From NCBI GenBank assembly GCA_039654915.1, contig CM077595.1, forward strand, positions 46,593,501 through 46,657,500: a stretch of DNA of 64,000 bases. Direction: 5' to 3'. The position numbers and the translations under genes are program-made. A model generated the notes under the pieces. That model worked only from the letters and a program-made list of their open reading frames with translations, searched no databases and had not been told where the DNA came from. The stretch's first letter is position 1. Each line of letters opens with the position of its first letter. This DNA is from Aquilaria yunnanensis (Eukaryota > Streptophyta > Magnoliopsida > Malvales > Thymelaeaceae). Shown here piece by piece: positions 37,013 to 47,944 of this stretch.

Positions 37013-37890
37013 TGATAGCCAAACGCTATCCCCTCTATCTGGCCGAACTCCCTGCCGCAATGATGGCCAGAAGAAGCTGGCGCTACCCGAGAAAAGGTGC
37101 GATCAGGCACCTCGGAAGATAGCCGAAGAGCTCCGAGCCCGGCACGCCAGGAAACCCCGAGGACACTACTCGGCCCCCCAAGGTTCTGAACAGATCGCCT
37201 CCGGAAAAGCGGGTACCAGACAGCGAGCCGAACATGATATCTCCGAAGGCGGAACTCCTTGAAACTGGGAACCCCCGAACTGAGGGCTTGCTTCCCGAAG
37301 AGCCTCTGTCCGAACTAGAGGACGACCTCACCCAGGGACCTCGGGAGTACGGCAGGAGCATTTATGGAAGCATTTAAGGAAGCCTCTGACACGTCCTTTC
37401 ACAGACGTCATAAAGTCGCCTGAATAGGCGTTCTGACATACGGACGCCATCAGAATCATATCATGGCCCATCTCAGCACGTGGCTCAGGACAACCTGCTA
37501 CCAGTTATCTGTCTCCTATGCCCAGAAACTCAGGGAACATCCGACCGAACACGTGTTGTGATCTGAACGGGCTAGGCGCTCATATAAATACCAGGAATTA
37601 ATACTTGGCAGGAGGCTGGTTGGTTGGCCAAACACTGCCCCACACTCTGAGAAAACTACCAGCCAAGACTCTTCAGCCCTTTGTGCTATTTCCTCTGCCT
37701 TTTCTCAGCCACCACTGACTTGGGCGTCGGAGGCTCCCCCCCCGGAAAAACACTCCGGGGGCCTCCTAACCCTTTGTTTCTGAGCTTTCAGCCACTCTCC
37801 TTCGGGCTATCCACTCCACCAGGCGTTCTTTCTCCCAGAAGTCTCTCCACCAGTCACCATGACTAGAAACGATGAGGCCCCTGGCCATCA
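37013..37890 (+). repeat. Tat E 5' LTR (878 bp)
   Basis: It starts TGATAGCC and ends GGCCATCA. G-box CACGTG is at 37550-37555, TATAAATA at 37583-37590, the GC hairpin at 37729-37766, and ATG at 37859-37861 exactly 32 nt before the LTR end. Confidence 0.95.
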
Positions 37891-39448
37891 TTTGGCGCCG
37901 TCTGTGGGAACCCGCTCTGAGATTGCCGTCGTTGAGACTCGGCGTTCTAGGGACAAGGGGCTCCCGAAGTCCCCGTCCGCGCCTGAGATACAACCGGCTG
38001 CTGAGCAAACACTCCCAGGGACTTCTGCGCCTGAGGAAGACTGCCCTCTGGTAATCACCATGAGCTTCTTGAGGGACTTTCAGCGTTTGGTCGTGTCTGA
38101 AATGACCCAGCAGATCGACCGATGGTGGCCACAGCAAGCACAGGCCCAGATACCCCCCTCAACGACACGCCCTCGGGAGAAAAGCCCCAAGTCTACACAT
38201 CGCAGTTCGGGGAGTGGAGACCCTCGTGAAGAATCATCCACAGAAGATATAGCCCTCGGGAAACGGCCTGTGGGACAAACCCGGTCCAAGTGACCGAGAG
38301 TCTCACAGCGAAGCAGTTCATCGCCTGAGCCGAGGTCCTTGTCCCCTCAACGCCGAACTCGCCCCCCGAAGAGGCGCTGGCTATCTCCATTCCCTGAAGA
38401 AGGCCCTAGCGCCACAGTGCTGATGGAGAGGATACTAGCACGGCTGGACAGAGTGGAGAAACAAGTGGCCAGAAAACCCGTGTGGGCCAGACTCTCGGGA
38501 ACATGCTGCGAAGATGACTCGCCATTTATTCAGGCCGTTGTTGAGGCAGCCATGCCAGGTGACTTCAGAGTACCTCGGTTGGAGATTTATGATGGTCGTA
38601 CTGATCCACAGGCCCATCTGACGAAGTACAGACGCAGCATGATAATACACGGTGCTGACGACGCTACCATGTGCAAGTGCTTCGAAGTCACCCTCACAGG
38701 GCCAGCCACGGCATGGTACAATTCCTTGCCTTCAGGAACTATCACTGAGTTCCAGGAGTTGTCCACGGCCTTCACACAGCAATTCATTGGGAGCAGACCT
38801 ACGGCGAAGATGCCTGTGCAGATGTTCGACATAGAGCAGAGGAATGGAGAAACCATCCGAGACTATGTCGAAAGATTCAACAGGGAAGCTCTAAGTGTCC
38901 CAGACTTCAGGCCCGAAATCCGCATTCTTGCCATGACACGAGGCCTTCGGCGAGACTCACAGCTGTTCTACGAGTTCTCAAAGGACCCCCCGGAGACCCT
39001 CGGAGAATTTTACCGAAGAGCAGAACATCACATGACTGCTGAAGAACTAAGAATGGGTGGGCCGAAGTCTGATCACCACCGCCCCGAAGAGTCCAGTCAA
39101 CAAGCTCGGCATCCTACCGAATACGCAGGATGACCTCGGAGGATGCGAGGAAGGAAGCCTCAAAGTTTCACACCATTGAGCACTTCACGAACCAACATTC
39201 TGATGGCGACGCAGATTTGGTGACCAAGGGCCATGACCGTCGATAATAAGAAGAATGCAAAGAAGTTCTGCCAGTTTCATCGCGACCACGGTCATGACAC
39301 CGAAGACTGCTTCCAGCTGAAGAGGTACATAGAGTCGTTGATAAAGCAGGGCCAAATTCGGAAATACCTGCGGATGCCATCCCCGAAAGGCAGAAAAGTG
39401 GAGGAAGAAAGGGCCGAAGATGAGGACTATGACTCCGACAGGCGGTGA
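37859..39448 (+). pseudogene. Tat E gag (three nonsense codons)
   Basis: It has the same frame as Tat C gag: LTR-encoded start (MTRNDEAPGHH), Arg/Pro-rich N-terminus, capsid-like domain (FRVPRLEIYDGRTDPQ, YVERFNREALS) and knuckle FCQFHRDHGHDTEDC. TGA codons occur at 38291-38293, 39131-39133 and 39446-39448, all in the frame that continues into pol. The last lies two codons from the Tat C gag stop, not at the same codon. Residues between the LTR ATG and the internal ATG (38059) are well conserved with Tat C, for example TRRSRDKGLPKSPSAPE. Confidence 0.87.
37891..37909 (+). other. Tat E primer-binding site
   Basis: TTTGGCGCCGTCTGTGGGA follows the LTR end with no gap, as in Tat C. The codons across it (HLAPSVGT) continue the gag frame opened by the LTR ATG. 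Confidence 0.78.
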
Positions 39449-42400
39449 AATAGAAGTCCAAAAAAGTGCCCTCCACCTCCAGCAGGGGTTATCTAAACCA
39501 CCACCACGGGGCTCCCATCCTCGGAAAGAAAGCGGAAAGCCAGAGGAACTGCAGTCATGGAATATCAAAGTCCGTCAAAGAAGCTGGCTCGCAAAGATGG
39601 CTCCACCGTCGTCTTCCCCCACGACGACCCGCTACTGATTATGGCGAGAGTAGGGAACTGGGACGTCAAAAGACTGTTGCTTGATGATGGCTCAAATGCT
39701 GACGTCCTATTCTCGCACCTGCTGCCGAGCTTGGGCATCTCCAGCAGCGAACTGGAGCCTCTCACCTCGCCCACTTTTGGGGTTGGACCATCCGAACTCC
39801 CCGTCCTCGGATGGATCGACCACCGGCTGATCATGAAAGGGACTTCGGTGAACGGAGCAGCTGAGTTGTACGCCTCCACAATGGCGAGATTCATCGTCGT
39901 GAACATCCCATCCCCGTACAACGCCATCCTTGGAAGGCAGACAATGGGGAATCTGCATATTCGCCCTGATGTGAAGTACTTGACTGTCACATTTGCCACC
40001 AAGGATGGAGATGCAGACGTATTCATAGACCAAGCCGAGGTAAAAAAGGTGTTTGTAAAAGCGCGAAAAGCTCCGGCAAGCAACCTCACGCAAACGATGG
40101 AGGCAAGGGCACCAGAAAAAGGCAAAGAACAAGATCTCGCCAAAACAGAAATGGAAGCAATAGAGCTTGTCCCAGGTCAATCTACCCGAATAGGGAAGAG
40201 CTTGGCCGAAGGTGACAAGGAAAATCTTGTATCCTTTCTGCTGGAAAATAAAGATCTGTTCGCCTACTCGCCAAAAGGTATGCCGGGGGTGAACCCTGGC
40301 ATAATATAGCATAGCCTCAAAGTAACTCCGGAAGCAAGGCCTGTCCGGCAAAAGAAACGAAGCATCTCAGCCCACAAAAGCAACTTTGTCAAAACCGAAG
40401 TCCAGCGTCTCCTAGATGCTGAAGTTATCAGGAAGGTTAAGTACCCCGAGTGGTTAAGCAACGTGGTCATCGCCAGAAAAGAAGGTAGCAGCAAACTCCG
40501 GATGTGCATCGACTTCAGAAACTTGAACGATGCTGGCCCGAAAGACTCATACCCTCTGCCGCCAATAGATCAACTGGTAGATTCAACTGCTGAATATGGG
40601 CTCCTAAGTTTCCTAGACGCCTTCAGTGGCTACCATCAGATAAGGATGGACCCCAAAGATGAAGTGGAGACTGCCTTCATCACCGAGGGAGGAACATACT
40701 GCTATATCAAGATGCCATTCGGGCTTAAAAATGCAGGAGCCACCTACCAGAGGCTGATGAACAAGGTCTTGAAAGACCAAATGGGGAGAAACATGGAAGT
40801 GTATGTTGATGATATGATAGTCAAGAGCAAGGTGCCTGACTACCACGTTGCAGATTTAGAGGAAACCTTCTGAAAGCTCAGAGCCTTCGGGATCCGCCTT
40901 AATCCTGAGAAGTGCATCTTCGGGGTGACCTCGAGAAAATTCCTTGGGTACATGGTATCCGAAAGAGGCATCGACGCTAACCCCGAGAAGATTAAGGCTC
41001 TGCTTGAGTTCCAAACTCCTACCACAGTCAAGGATGTGCAGAGACTCACCGGAAGAATAACCTCTCTAAGCAGGTTTATTTCCAGGTACGGAGATAGGTG
41101 TAGACCTTTCTTCAAAGTCCTCACAAAGGCAACAAAAATGGAAGGCGACCTCGGAAGAAATGATCATCCTTGGGATGAAGATTGCCAAAAAGGCCTGGGA
41201 AGAACTCAAAGTCTACCTGGCCAGCCTGCCGACTCTGCGACAGCCTCGGGAGGGAGAGCCCCTCGTACTGTACCTCGCCGTCATAGAAAAAGCTGTGAGC
41301 TCGGTCCTCGTGAAAGAAGAAGGGTCAAAGCAATGGCCGGTCTACTATGTCAGCAAAGTCCCTGCATGGCGCCGAAGTCAGGTACCCCTTGCTTCAAAAA
41401 GCTATATATGCCTTAGTGCTTGCAGGGAGGAGGCTGGGGCCATACTTTCAGGCTCACTCCATCATCGGCCGAAGTAGTCTACCGCTACGGGATGTTATGA
41501 AAAAAGTTGGCCATTCGGGAAGGCTCTCCAAGTGGGGCATAGAGCTGGGCGAACACGAAAACACGTGTGAGCCTCGGAAGGCCATAAAAGCCCAAGCCCT
41601 GGCAGATTTTATCGCCGAAGTACCCACCATTGAGGAGAGCCACTCGGATCCAAAACAGCGTGATCCAGAATGGACCTTGCACGTAGACGGAGCCTCGAGG
41701 TCCGAACACCAGGGAACTGGAATAATTATCAGGGGCCCCGAAGGCCTGGAGAAAGATTGGCGTGAGAAACTTAAAGGCTCACAGCGATTCCCGGCTGGTA
41801 GTTCGGCAGCGGCAGGAGATTATGGGGCGAAGGACCCAATTTTGGCAAAATACCATGAGCTAGTAGCAAAGCTCATCCAAGAGTTTGACGCCGTACGGAT
41901 CGAAAATGTACCTCGGCGGAATAACAGAGGCAGATTGCTGGGCGAAGTTGAAAACATATACCGAGGTGCTAGACCATCCGAGCATCTCAGTGCTGAGCAT
42001 GACGTCCTCGGGAACAGGGTGGAAAGACCCAATAAAAAGATACCTCGCAGAGAATTTGCTCCCCGAAGACCCCGGCGATGCTGAAAGACTGCGAAGACGC
42101 TCCGGAAGATTCTTCCTGATTGGCGAAGAGTTATATCGGCAGGAATATGCGAATCCGCTGCAAACATGTGTGGATGAAAAGGATACTGAAATGGTCCTTG
42201 AAGAAGTTCACGAAGGCATGTGTGGTTCATACATTGGAACTGATGCCCTGGCAGCAGTGATACTCCGCCAAGGATACTTCTGGCCTACCCCGAGAAAGGA
42301 CGCAAGACAGTTTGTCCGGAAATGTGGTAGCTGCCAGAGACACGCGAAAATCCAGAGGACACCCTCGGAAATGGTAACTTCGGCAGACTATCCTTGGCCC

Positions 42401-43256
42401 TTCGCAGTCTGGGGTATAGACCTTATTGGGCCACTCCCCACAGCACCCGGAGGCGTGAAATTCTGCGTTGTAGCAGTGGACTATTTCTCAAAGTGCGTAG
42501 AGGCAGAACCACTAACAACTATCTCGGCAAAAGAAGTGCAGAAGTTCCTATGGAAGAACATCGTGTGCAGATTTGGCATACCGAGGGTACTAGTAGCTGA
42601 TAATGGATCCCAGTTCACAGACAAAGGATTCCAAGAATTCATCAGCAACCTCGGGATAAAGATGCGCTTCGCCCCAGTAGTTCACCCCCAAAGCAACGGG
42701 CAGGTGGAAGTATCGAACAGGACCATAAAAGATGGCCTGAAAAAGAGACTAGGGGAAGCCAAAGGGAAATGGCCAGGAGAACTCCAAAGTGTATTATGGA
42801 GCTACCGAACGACGCCCCGAAGAGCCACAGGGGAGACTCCTTTCTCACTCGTCTTCGGAACAAAGGCCATTATCCCACTAGAGATAGTTCAACCTTCAGT
42901 ACGGGTGCAAGTATTTGATGAAGGTGGTAATGACCTCGGCCTGAGAACCAATCTCGATCTTATGGCCGAACACAGAGAAATGGCCGAGCTGAGAAGAAAA
43001 GCTTTTCAGCAAAGAGTGACCGCGGCTGCAAACTTACGGGCCAGGCCAAAAGAAACCAAGAAGGGAGACCTCGTTCTCCGAAAGGCCGACTTCGCACCCC
43101 GAAGGCCATCTCATGGCATACTTCGCGCAAACTGGGAAAGACCCTGTCTGGTTCTCGACGAAGTACAAAAAAGGCGTGTACAAGCTTGGCGACGCCGAAG
43201 GCGTAGAATTGAAGAACACTTGGCACTCAGACGCCTTGAAAAAATTCTGCGCTTAA
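39449..43256 (+). pseudogene. Tat E pol: protease, RT, RNase H, truncated second RNase H, integrase
   Basis: Protease (LLDDGSNADVLF near 39680), RT with YVDD (near 40802-40813), first RNase H with LYLAVI in place of a TDAS motif, second RNase H that opens with VDGAS but lacks about 90 bp including the EYEA region (break near 41745), and integrase with HHCC finger, GIDLIGPL, ADNGSQF and GQVEVSNR. Nonsense codons are TAG 40307-40309 and TGA 40871-40873. Frameshifts lie near 41190 (A-run), 41355, 41940 and 43165. The stop is TAA at 43254-43256. Confidence 0.88.
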
Positions 43257-43389
43257 GGTTGAGCGGAGGAGTTATGTTGTACAGAATGGCCTTGAGAAAA
43301 ATTCTTGAGAAAAATTCTTAAGTGTACAGAAATTATGCAAAACAGAATTCCGCAAAGGTGCTCGCCATGATAAAGCATAGATATGACTT

Positions 43390-43830
43390 CCCGAAGTCCC
43401 TTGAGCCATCACGCTCGGGAAAGATGGAAAACAAAAATCTCGCAGAAGTACTCGCCACAGCCAGCGCAGAGATAATTTTCCGAACTCCCTTGAGCGAACA
43501 TGCTCGGGAAAATGGGAAGTGAAAATCTCGCGAAAGGTTTTCCGAAGTCCCTTGAGCAAACATGCTCGGGACAACTGGAAAAACAAAAAATTTGACTGAA
43601 GGTTTCCGAAGTCCTTTGAGCAATCATGTTCGGGGTAAATTGGAAATGCAAAAGCCTGCAAAAAGACTTAGTCAAATTTTTTCAGGCCTTCCAGAAAGTC
43701 TTACGAGCAAGCGCACTCGGGACAAAGGAAGGTAAAAAAGTTTCTTTAATCACAGGTTTTCCGAAGTCTCTTGAGCGAGCGTGTTCGGGACAATGGAAAT
43801 GAAGAAACTTGCAAGAAAAGACTTAGCCAA
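43390..43830 (+). repeat. Tandem repeat in Tat E spacer (six imperfect units)
   Basis: Units begin CCGAAGTCCCTTGAGC...CTCGGGA at 43390, 43480, 43542, 43606, 43690 and 43761, so spacing is 62-90 bp. Each unit pairs this block with an A-rich tail (AAAATCTCGC or similar). Tat A and Tat B have only one unit at the same place, so the array grew in this copy or its recent ancestors. Tat-lineage 3' regions are known to carry tandem repeats that can seed satellites. Confidence 0.85.
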
Positions 43831-43910
43831 AAAATCCTCATTAAGAGCAAAAGAACTGCCCGAAGAAGGATTACAAAATAGAAGGGAAGGAAAAGGGGCC
43901 CTAAAATAGC

Positions 43911-46301
43911 CTAAGGGTTCGTGGCGTCCCGAGAGGCACTCGTCTGCCCGCCCTTTTCCACTACCTTCGGCGCTGGAATTGAAGGAGGAAGCTTCAGATG
44001 TTCGACCTTGGACCATTTCCACCGAGGTCCGCCAGGAATGCTTAGACCCTCTAGAAAAGAGAGGTCCAGATCTAGGAACCTCTGGAGAACCTGGTGCCGA
44101 GCAAGGCAGAAGCCGTCCTGGAACGCAACCTTGCTCATCTGATCAGACTTGTTCTTCTCAAGCTCGAGGTCGTCAAGTTCGTCCTTCAGATCCGCGACCT
44201 CCTCCTCCAGTGCCTTTATTTGCTCCTTCCCCTTCGGCTCCTTCTTCAACGACTCGACCTCGGCCCGGAGAGCGTTATTCTCACACGTCAGGGACACTAT
44301 ACGGCCGTCAGAACCAGCCTTGTGCTGAAGAAGATCTTCGTTGGCGGCGAGCATCCCCTTTATTTGGTCACCGAGGTCAGCGATCTTCCTGGAAGAGCCC
44401 TTTTGAAGTTCTTCTTTTTCCTTCCGGAACTCATCCCGAAGGGCAGCTACTTCTTTCTCAGCAGCCTCTTTCAGCTGCTGGTTTTTGGCGACTGACTCCG
44501 CGAGTGCGGTCCTCATCTCATTCATGGTTCGAGTGGCCGAAGTTCGAAAAGCAACCTCCCTGGCCACCCGAACTTGGAGAAAGGCGGTATACCCCATCAG
44601 CTGCAAAAAATAAACGCAAGATCAGCAAGAGCCAAACACTTAGGAAAAAATTGAAGGGAAAGAGCTGTGAAGGATATACCTGAGCAGCATGCTCGGTGAT
44701 CTTCGCGACGAGGGTGTTATCCCCTGGGTGGGCCGCCGCTATAGCCTTGAAGGAGGCCTCGGTGAGCACCCCCTTCGAAATTTCCTTAGCCATTTGAGGA
44801 ACGTCCTCGGAGTACATATCCATGTCCTCTGTAAACGTCCAAAAAGGCTCCTTGGGTATCTTCCCTTGCGGGATTTTGGCATCCCAAAGAGCTCGTTTCC
44901 GAGCATGATCGGCCACCCAGTCAGGGGTAGTCAACTCCCCTGCGTGGTAAGAATGAGAAGGAGATTAAAAGACAAAGAAGCCAAAAAACAAAGGAAGTAC
45001 ACTTTCTCTGGAAACAAACCTGACGGAACCTCGACAACATCGTCCTCGGAGTCCTCGGCCGAAATGCCCTTGCCCTTCCGCTTGCGCCGCTCCCCGGCAG
45101 AAGGTACTTCTACCACTACATCAAGGAGGGCCTGTGACGCGGTAGGACTCTGAGGAGGAACGCCTGTTGAAGGGACCTCGGAAGCAGCAGCCTCAGACGC
45201 CGGAACTTCGGCTGTCCCAGGCTCCTCGGCGGTCTCCTCGGGGATTTCTTCTAGAACAGCTCTCTTTACCCGTTTCCTCGAAGGCCCCACGCCAGTAGAC
45301 TTCCGCCTTCGGGAAGACACCTTGTTCGTCTGATCACCCTCCTCCGCTTGGCCGGTGAAAAGGGACTTGTAATAGGTGGCAGTCGCGTCGCCCATCTCTG
45401 AAAAAGGAGAGAAACATCAGCGTGAGTCCGAGGAAAGAACAGTAAAGGAGTAGAAGATAACTCACTTTCGGCAAGCGCTTCGAAAGAAATTTCCTCCTTA
45501 AGAAGCTTGACCAACCAGGAATCCTTCCCGGCGATGGCAGGAGCTGGCATCCTGAGGTCAGTCTCGTGCTCCTTTACCACCTTTAGCTAAGGACCTCTTC
45601 GGTCATCAACCTCCAGTTGATTGGAAAAAGGTAAAGGGCGAGCGGAATGACCTCGGGATCCCAGTCAGAGACAGCCCGAATGCGGGCGTCGAAATCCGTG
45701 AACAAGGGAGCTAACTCTGGGGTCAGCAGCATCCTCGGATCGGCAACGTCCACATCTAGTGTTCCCTGAGCCCATTTGGTCAGAACGTACGACCAGGCCT
45801 CGTCCATCTTCATGAAGAAAAATTTCTGTTGCCACCCCCGCCAGCTATCTTTAGTGGCGAAGGTGAACATGAATTTCTTGCTCCCGGATCCCCGAGGTAG
45901 CATGAAATAGAAGCCACCCTTCGGGACCACAAAAAGCTTGTAATACTGCATAAAAATTATGAAATTGGGTTCTATCCCGAAGACGCCACACATGTAGAGG
46001 TAGGCGTTAAAATAGCAGAACGAGTTCGGGGGAAGCTGGTTCACAGCAATGCCATGAAATTTGCAGAACTCGCACACCATCTTCGGGGGGGATACCGAAG
46101 ACCGGCCTTCAGCTGGGCTCGAAAAATGGTAACCTCCTTACTGTGGTTTGAAAAAGCATAATGGCTAGAACGAGGCAGCCTAGTAATGGCGTAAGAGGGA
46201 AGAAAGAATTTTTTCTTCCACCTCTCTAACTTTTCAGGGGTGGTGCAACAAGGATGGGCTAAAAGAGGCTGCCAGCTCTTAGGAATGGGCATTTTTGACA
46301 T
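43911..46301 (-). pseudogene. Antisense spliced gene of Tat E (4 exons, best-preserved exon 4)
   Basis: Exons on the minus strand are 46301-45466, 45397-45020, 44939-44680 and 44600-43911, with introns of 68, 80 and 79 bp. Every donor is GT and every acceptor AG. The phases are 1, 1 and 0, and the joined reading is about 720 residues. Exon 1 holds the Transposase_28-like region (EFCKFHGIAVNQLPP, CYFNAYLYMCGVFG, KDSWRGWQQKFFF). Exon 2 begins MGDATATYYKSLF and has basic clusters (RKRVKR, RRKRKGKG) that could direct it to the nucleus. Exon 3 carries KEPFWTFTEDMDM. Exon 4 is one open run of 230 codons, a long coiled coil with a conserved tail. Exon 1 is damaged twice: a G-run shift near 46086 and a small deletion near 45590. 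Function is unknown. Antisense genes in this place are known in Tat relatives (Retand, Grande). Confidence 0.83.
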
Positions 46302-47032
46302 AAAAATGAGTTTGAAAATGGAAGAAAACAGTTTCCAGAGAAAAACTCAAAACAACACAGGGATCAAAGCGTTCTGAAAAACAAAAACCCACCGAAAGAT
46401 TTACCAAAATCTGAGGACGCCGTCTTGAAAGCTGGCTGGAAAAAAGCTCTGATTAAGGTAGCTCCGCCACAGAAAGCAAGAAAGTGTAAGAACAGGGGCA
46501 AAGTAGAGAGAAAAGCAGAAGAGAAAGCAAAAGGAACTTATGATGGAGTGGGCTATTTATAAGCCAGAGATGGGTAACCGAAACATCGTCATAAGTACCC
46601 TTTGGAGGCGAACCGTCGCCGTAACTGCTCTCTGCACCTGAAAAGGCGCACCCTCTGTAACCGACGTGACTCTCCTCCAATGGCAAAGCGCCACGTGTCA
46701 ACCGCCGCGCGAAAATGAGGGACACGTCCTCCAAACGACCCTTGAAAACTGGGATGAAACTGGGACGCGACGCTCAGACTGACACGCTTGGCCAAACAGA
46801 CCTGCAGAAACAAAGAGTAGGCCACCTCGAGGACGCCAAGAAACAGGCTATGGCTGAACAGCCCATGACCTTCGGGCAAGAGGTGTATCTTCGGCACAGG
46901 CTCCACCTCGAAGATGCCAAAGAACAGGCCAAGGCCGAAGAGCCCATGATCTTCGGGCAAAAGGCGCATCCTCGGAACAGGTTAAGCTTCCAAAGAAACT
47001 CCCATACACAAACCTCGGAAAGAGATGCAAAA
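46302..47032 (-). promoter_or_regulatory. Upstream region of the Tat E antisense gene with TATA box
   Basis: Minus-strand CTTATAAATA (46553-46562) lies about 255 bp before the antisense ATG, matching Tat A and Tat D. The region also forms the sense-strand 3' untranslated part before the polypurine tract. A partly repeated block (AGAACAGGC...GAAGAGCCCATGA...TTCGGGCAA) occurs at about 46850-46970. Confidence 0.62.
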
Positions 47033-47069
47033 CCGAAGTCTTCACTTCGGCTTTCCAAAGGGGGGCATG
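47033..47069 (+). other. Pre-PPT hairpin and polypurine tract of Tat E
   Basis: A perfect 7-bp stem CCGAAGT / ACTTCGG with loop CTTC (47033-47050) is followed by AAAGGGGGGCATG, which abuts the LTR TGATAGCC. Confidence 0.75.
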
Positions 47070-47944
47070 TGATAGCCAAACACTATCGCCTCTATCTGGC
47101 CGAACTCCCTGCCGCAATGATGGCCAGAAGAAGCTGGCGCTACCCGAGAAAAGGTGCGATCAGGCACCTCGGAAGATAGCCGAAGAGCTCCGAGCCCGGC
47201 ACGCCAGGAAACCCCGTGGACACTACTCGGCCCCCCAAGGTTCTGAACAGATCGCCTCCGGAAAAGCGGCACCAGACAGTGAGCCGAACATGATATCTCC
47301 GAAGGTGGAACTCCCTGAAACTGGGAACCCCCGAACTGAGGGCTTGCTTCCCGAAGAGCCTCTGTCCGAACTAGAGGACGACCTCACCCAGGGACCTCGG
47401 GATTACGGTAGGAGCATTTGTGGAAGCATTTAAGGAAGCCTCTGACACGTCCTTTCACAGACGTCATAAAGTCGCCTGAATAGGCGTTAACATATGGACG
47501 CCATCAGAATCACATCATGGCCCATCTCAGCACGTAGCTTAGGACAACCTGCTACCAGTTATCTGTCTCCTACGCCCAAAAACTCAGGGAACATCCGACC
47601 GAACACGTGTCGTGATCTGAATGGGCTAGGCGCTCCTATAAATACCAGGAATTAATACTTGGCAGGAGGCTGGTTGGTTGGCCAAACACTGCCCCACACT
47701 CTGAGAAAACTACCAGCCAAGACTCTTCAGCCCTTTGTGCTATTTCCTCTGCCTTTTCTCAGCCACCACTGACTTGGGCGTCGGAGGCTCCCCCCCCGGA
47801 AAAACACTCCGGGGGCCTCCTAACCCTTTGTTTCTGAGCTTTCAGCCACTCTCCTTCGGGCTATCCACTCCACCAGGCGTTCTTTCTCCCAGAAGTCTCT
47901 CCACCAGTCACCATGACTATAAACGATGAGGCCCCTGGCCATCA
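47070..47944 (+). repeat. Tat E 3' LTR (875 bp)
   Basis: Near-identical to 37013-37890. G-box is at 47604-47609, TATAAATA at 47637-47644, the hairpin at 47783-47820 and the ATG at 47913-47915, 32 nt before the end. Confidence 0.95.

Larger units (their letters stand above)
37013..47944 (+). mobile_element. Complete Tat-type element Tat E (10.9 kb)
   Basis: Both LTRs (878 and 875 bp), primer-binding site, gag-pol, tandem-repeat spacer, antisense gene, pre-PPT hairpin, polypurine tract and a perfect 5-bp target-site duplication (AGCCT) are present. The two LTRs differ at about 20 positions by eye plus a few small indels, so it is one of the youngest insertions here. It is still defective: gag-pol has at least five nonsense codons and several frameshifts. 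It sits between protease and RT of Tat D. Confidence 0.95.

Noticed and set aside
43322..43675. Overlapping short open frames in the Tat E spacer
   Set aside because: They follow from the tandem repeat and are not seen in Tat A, B or D.
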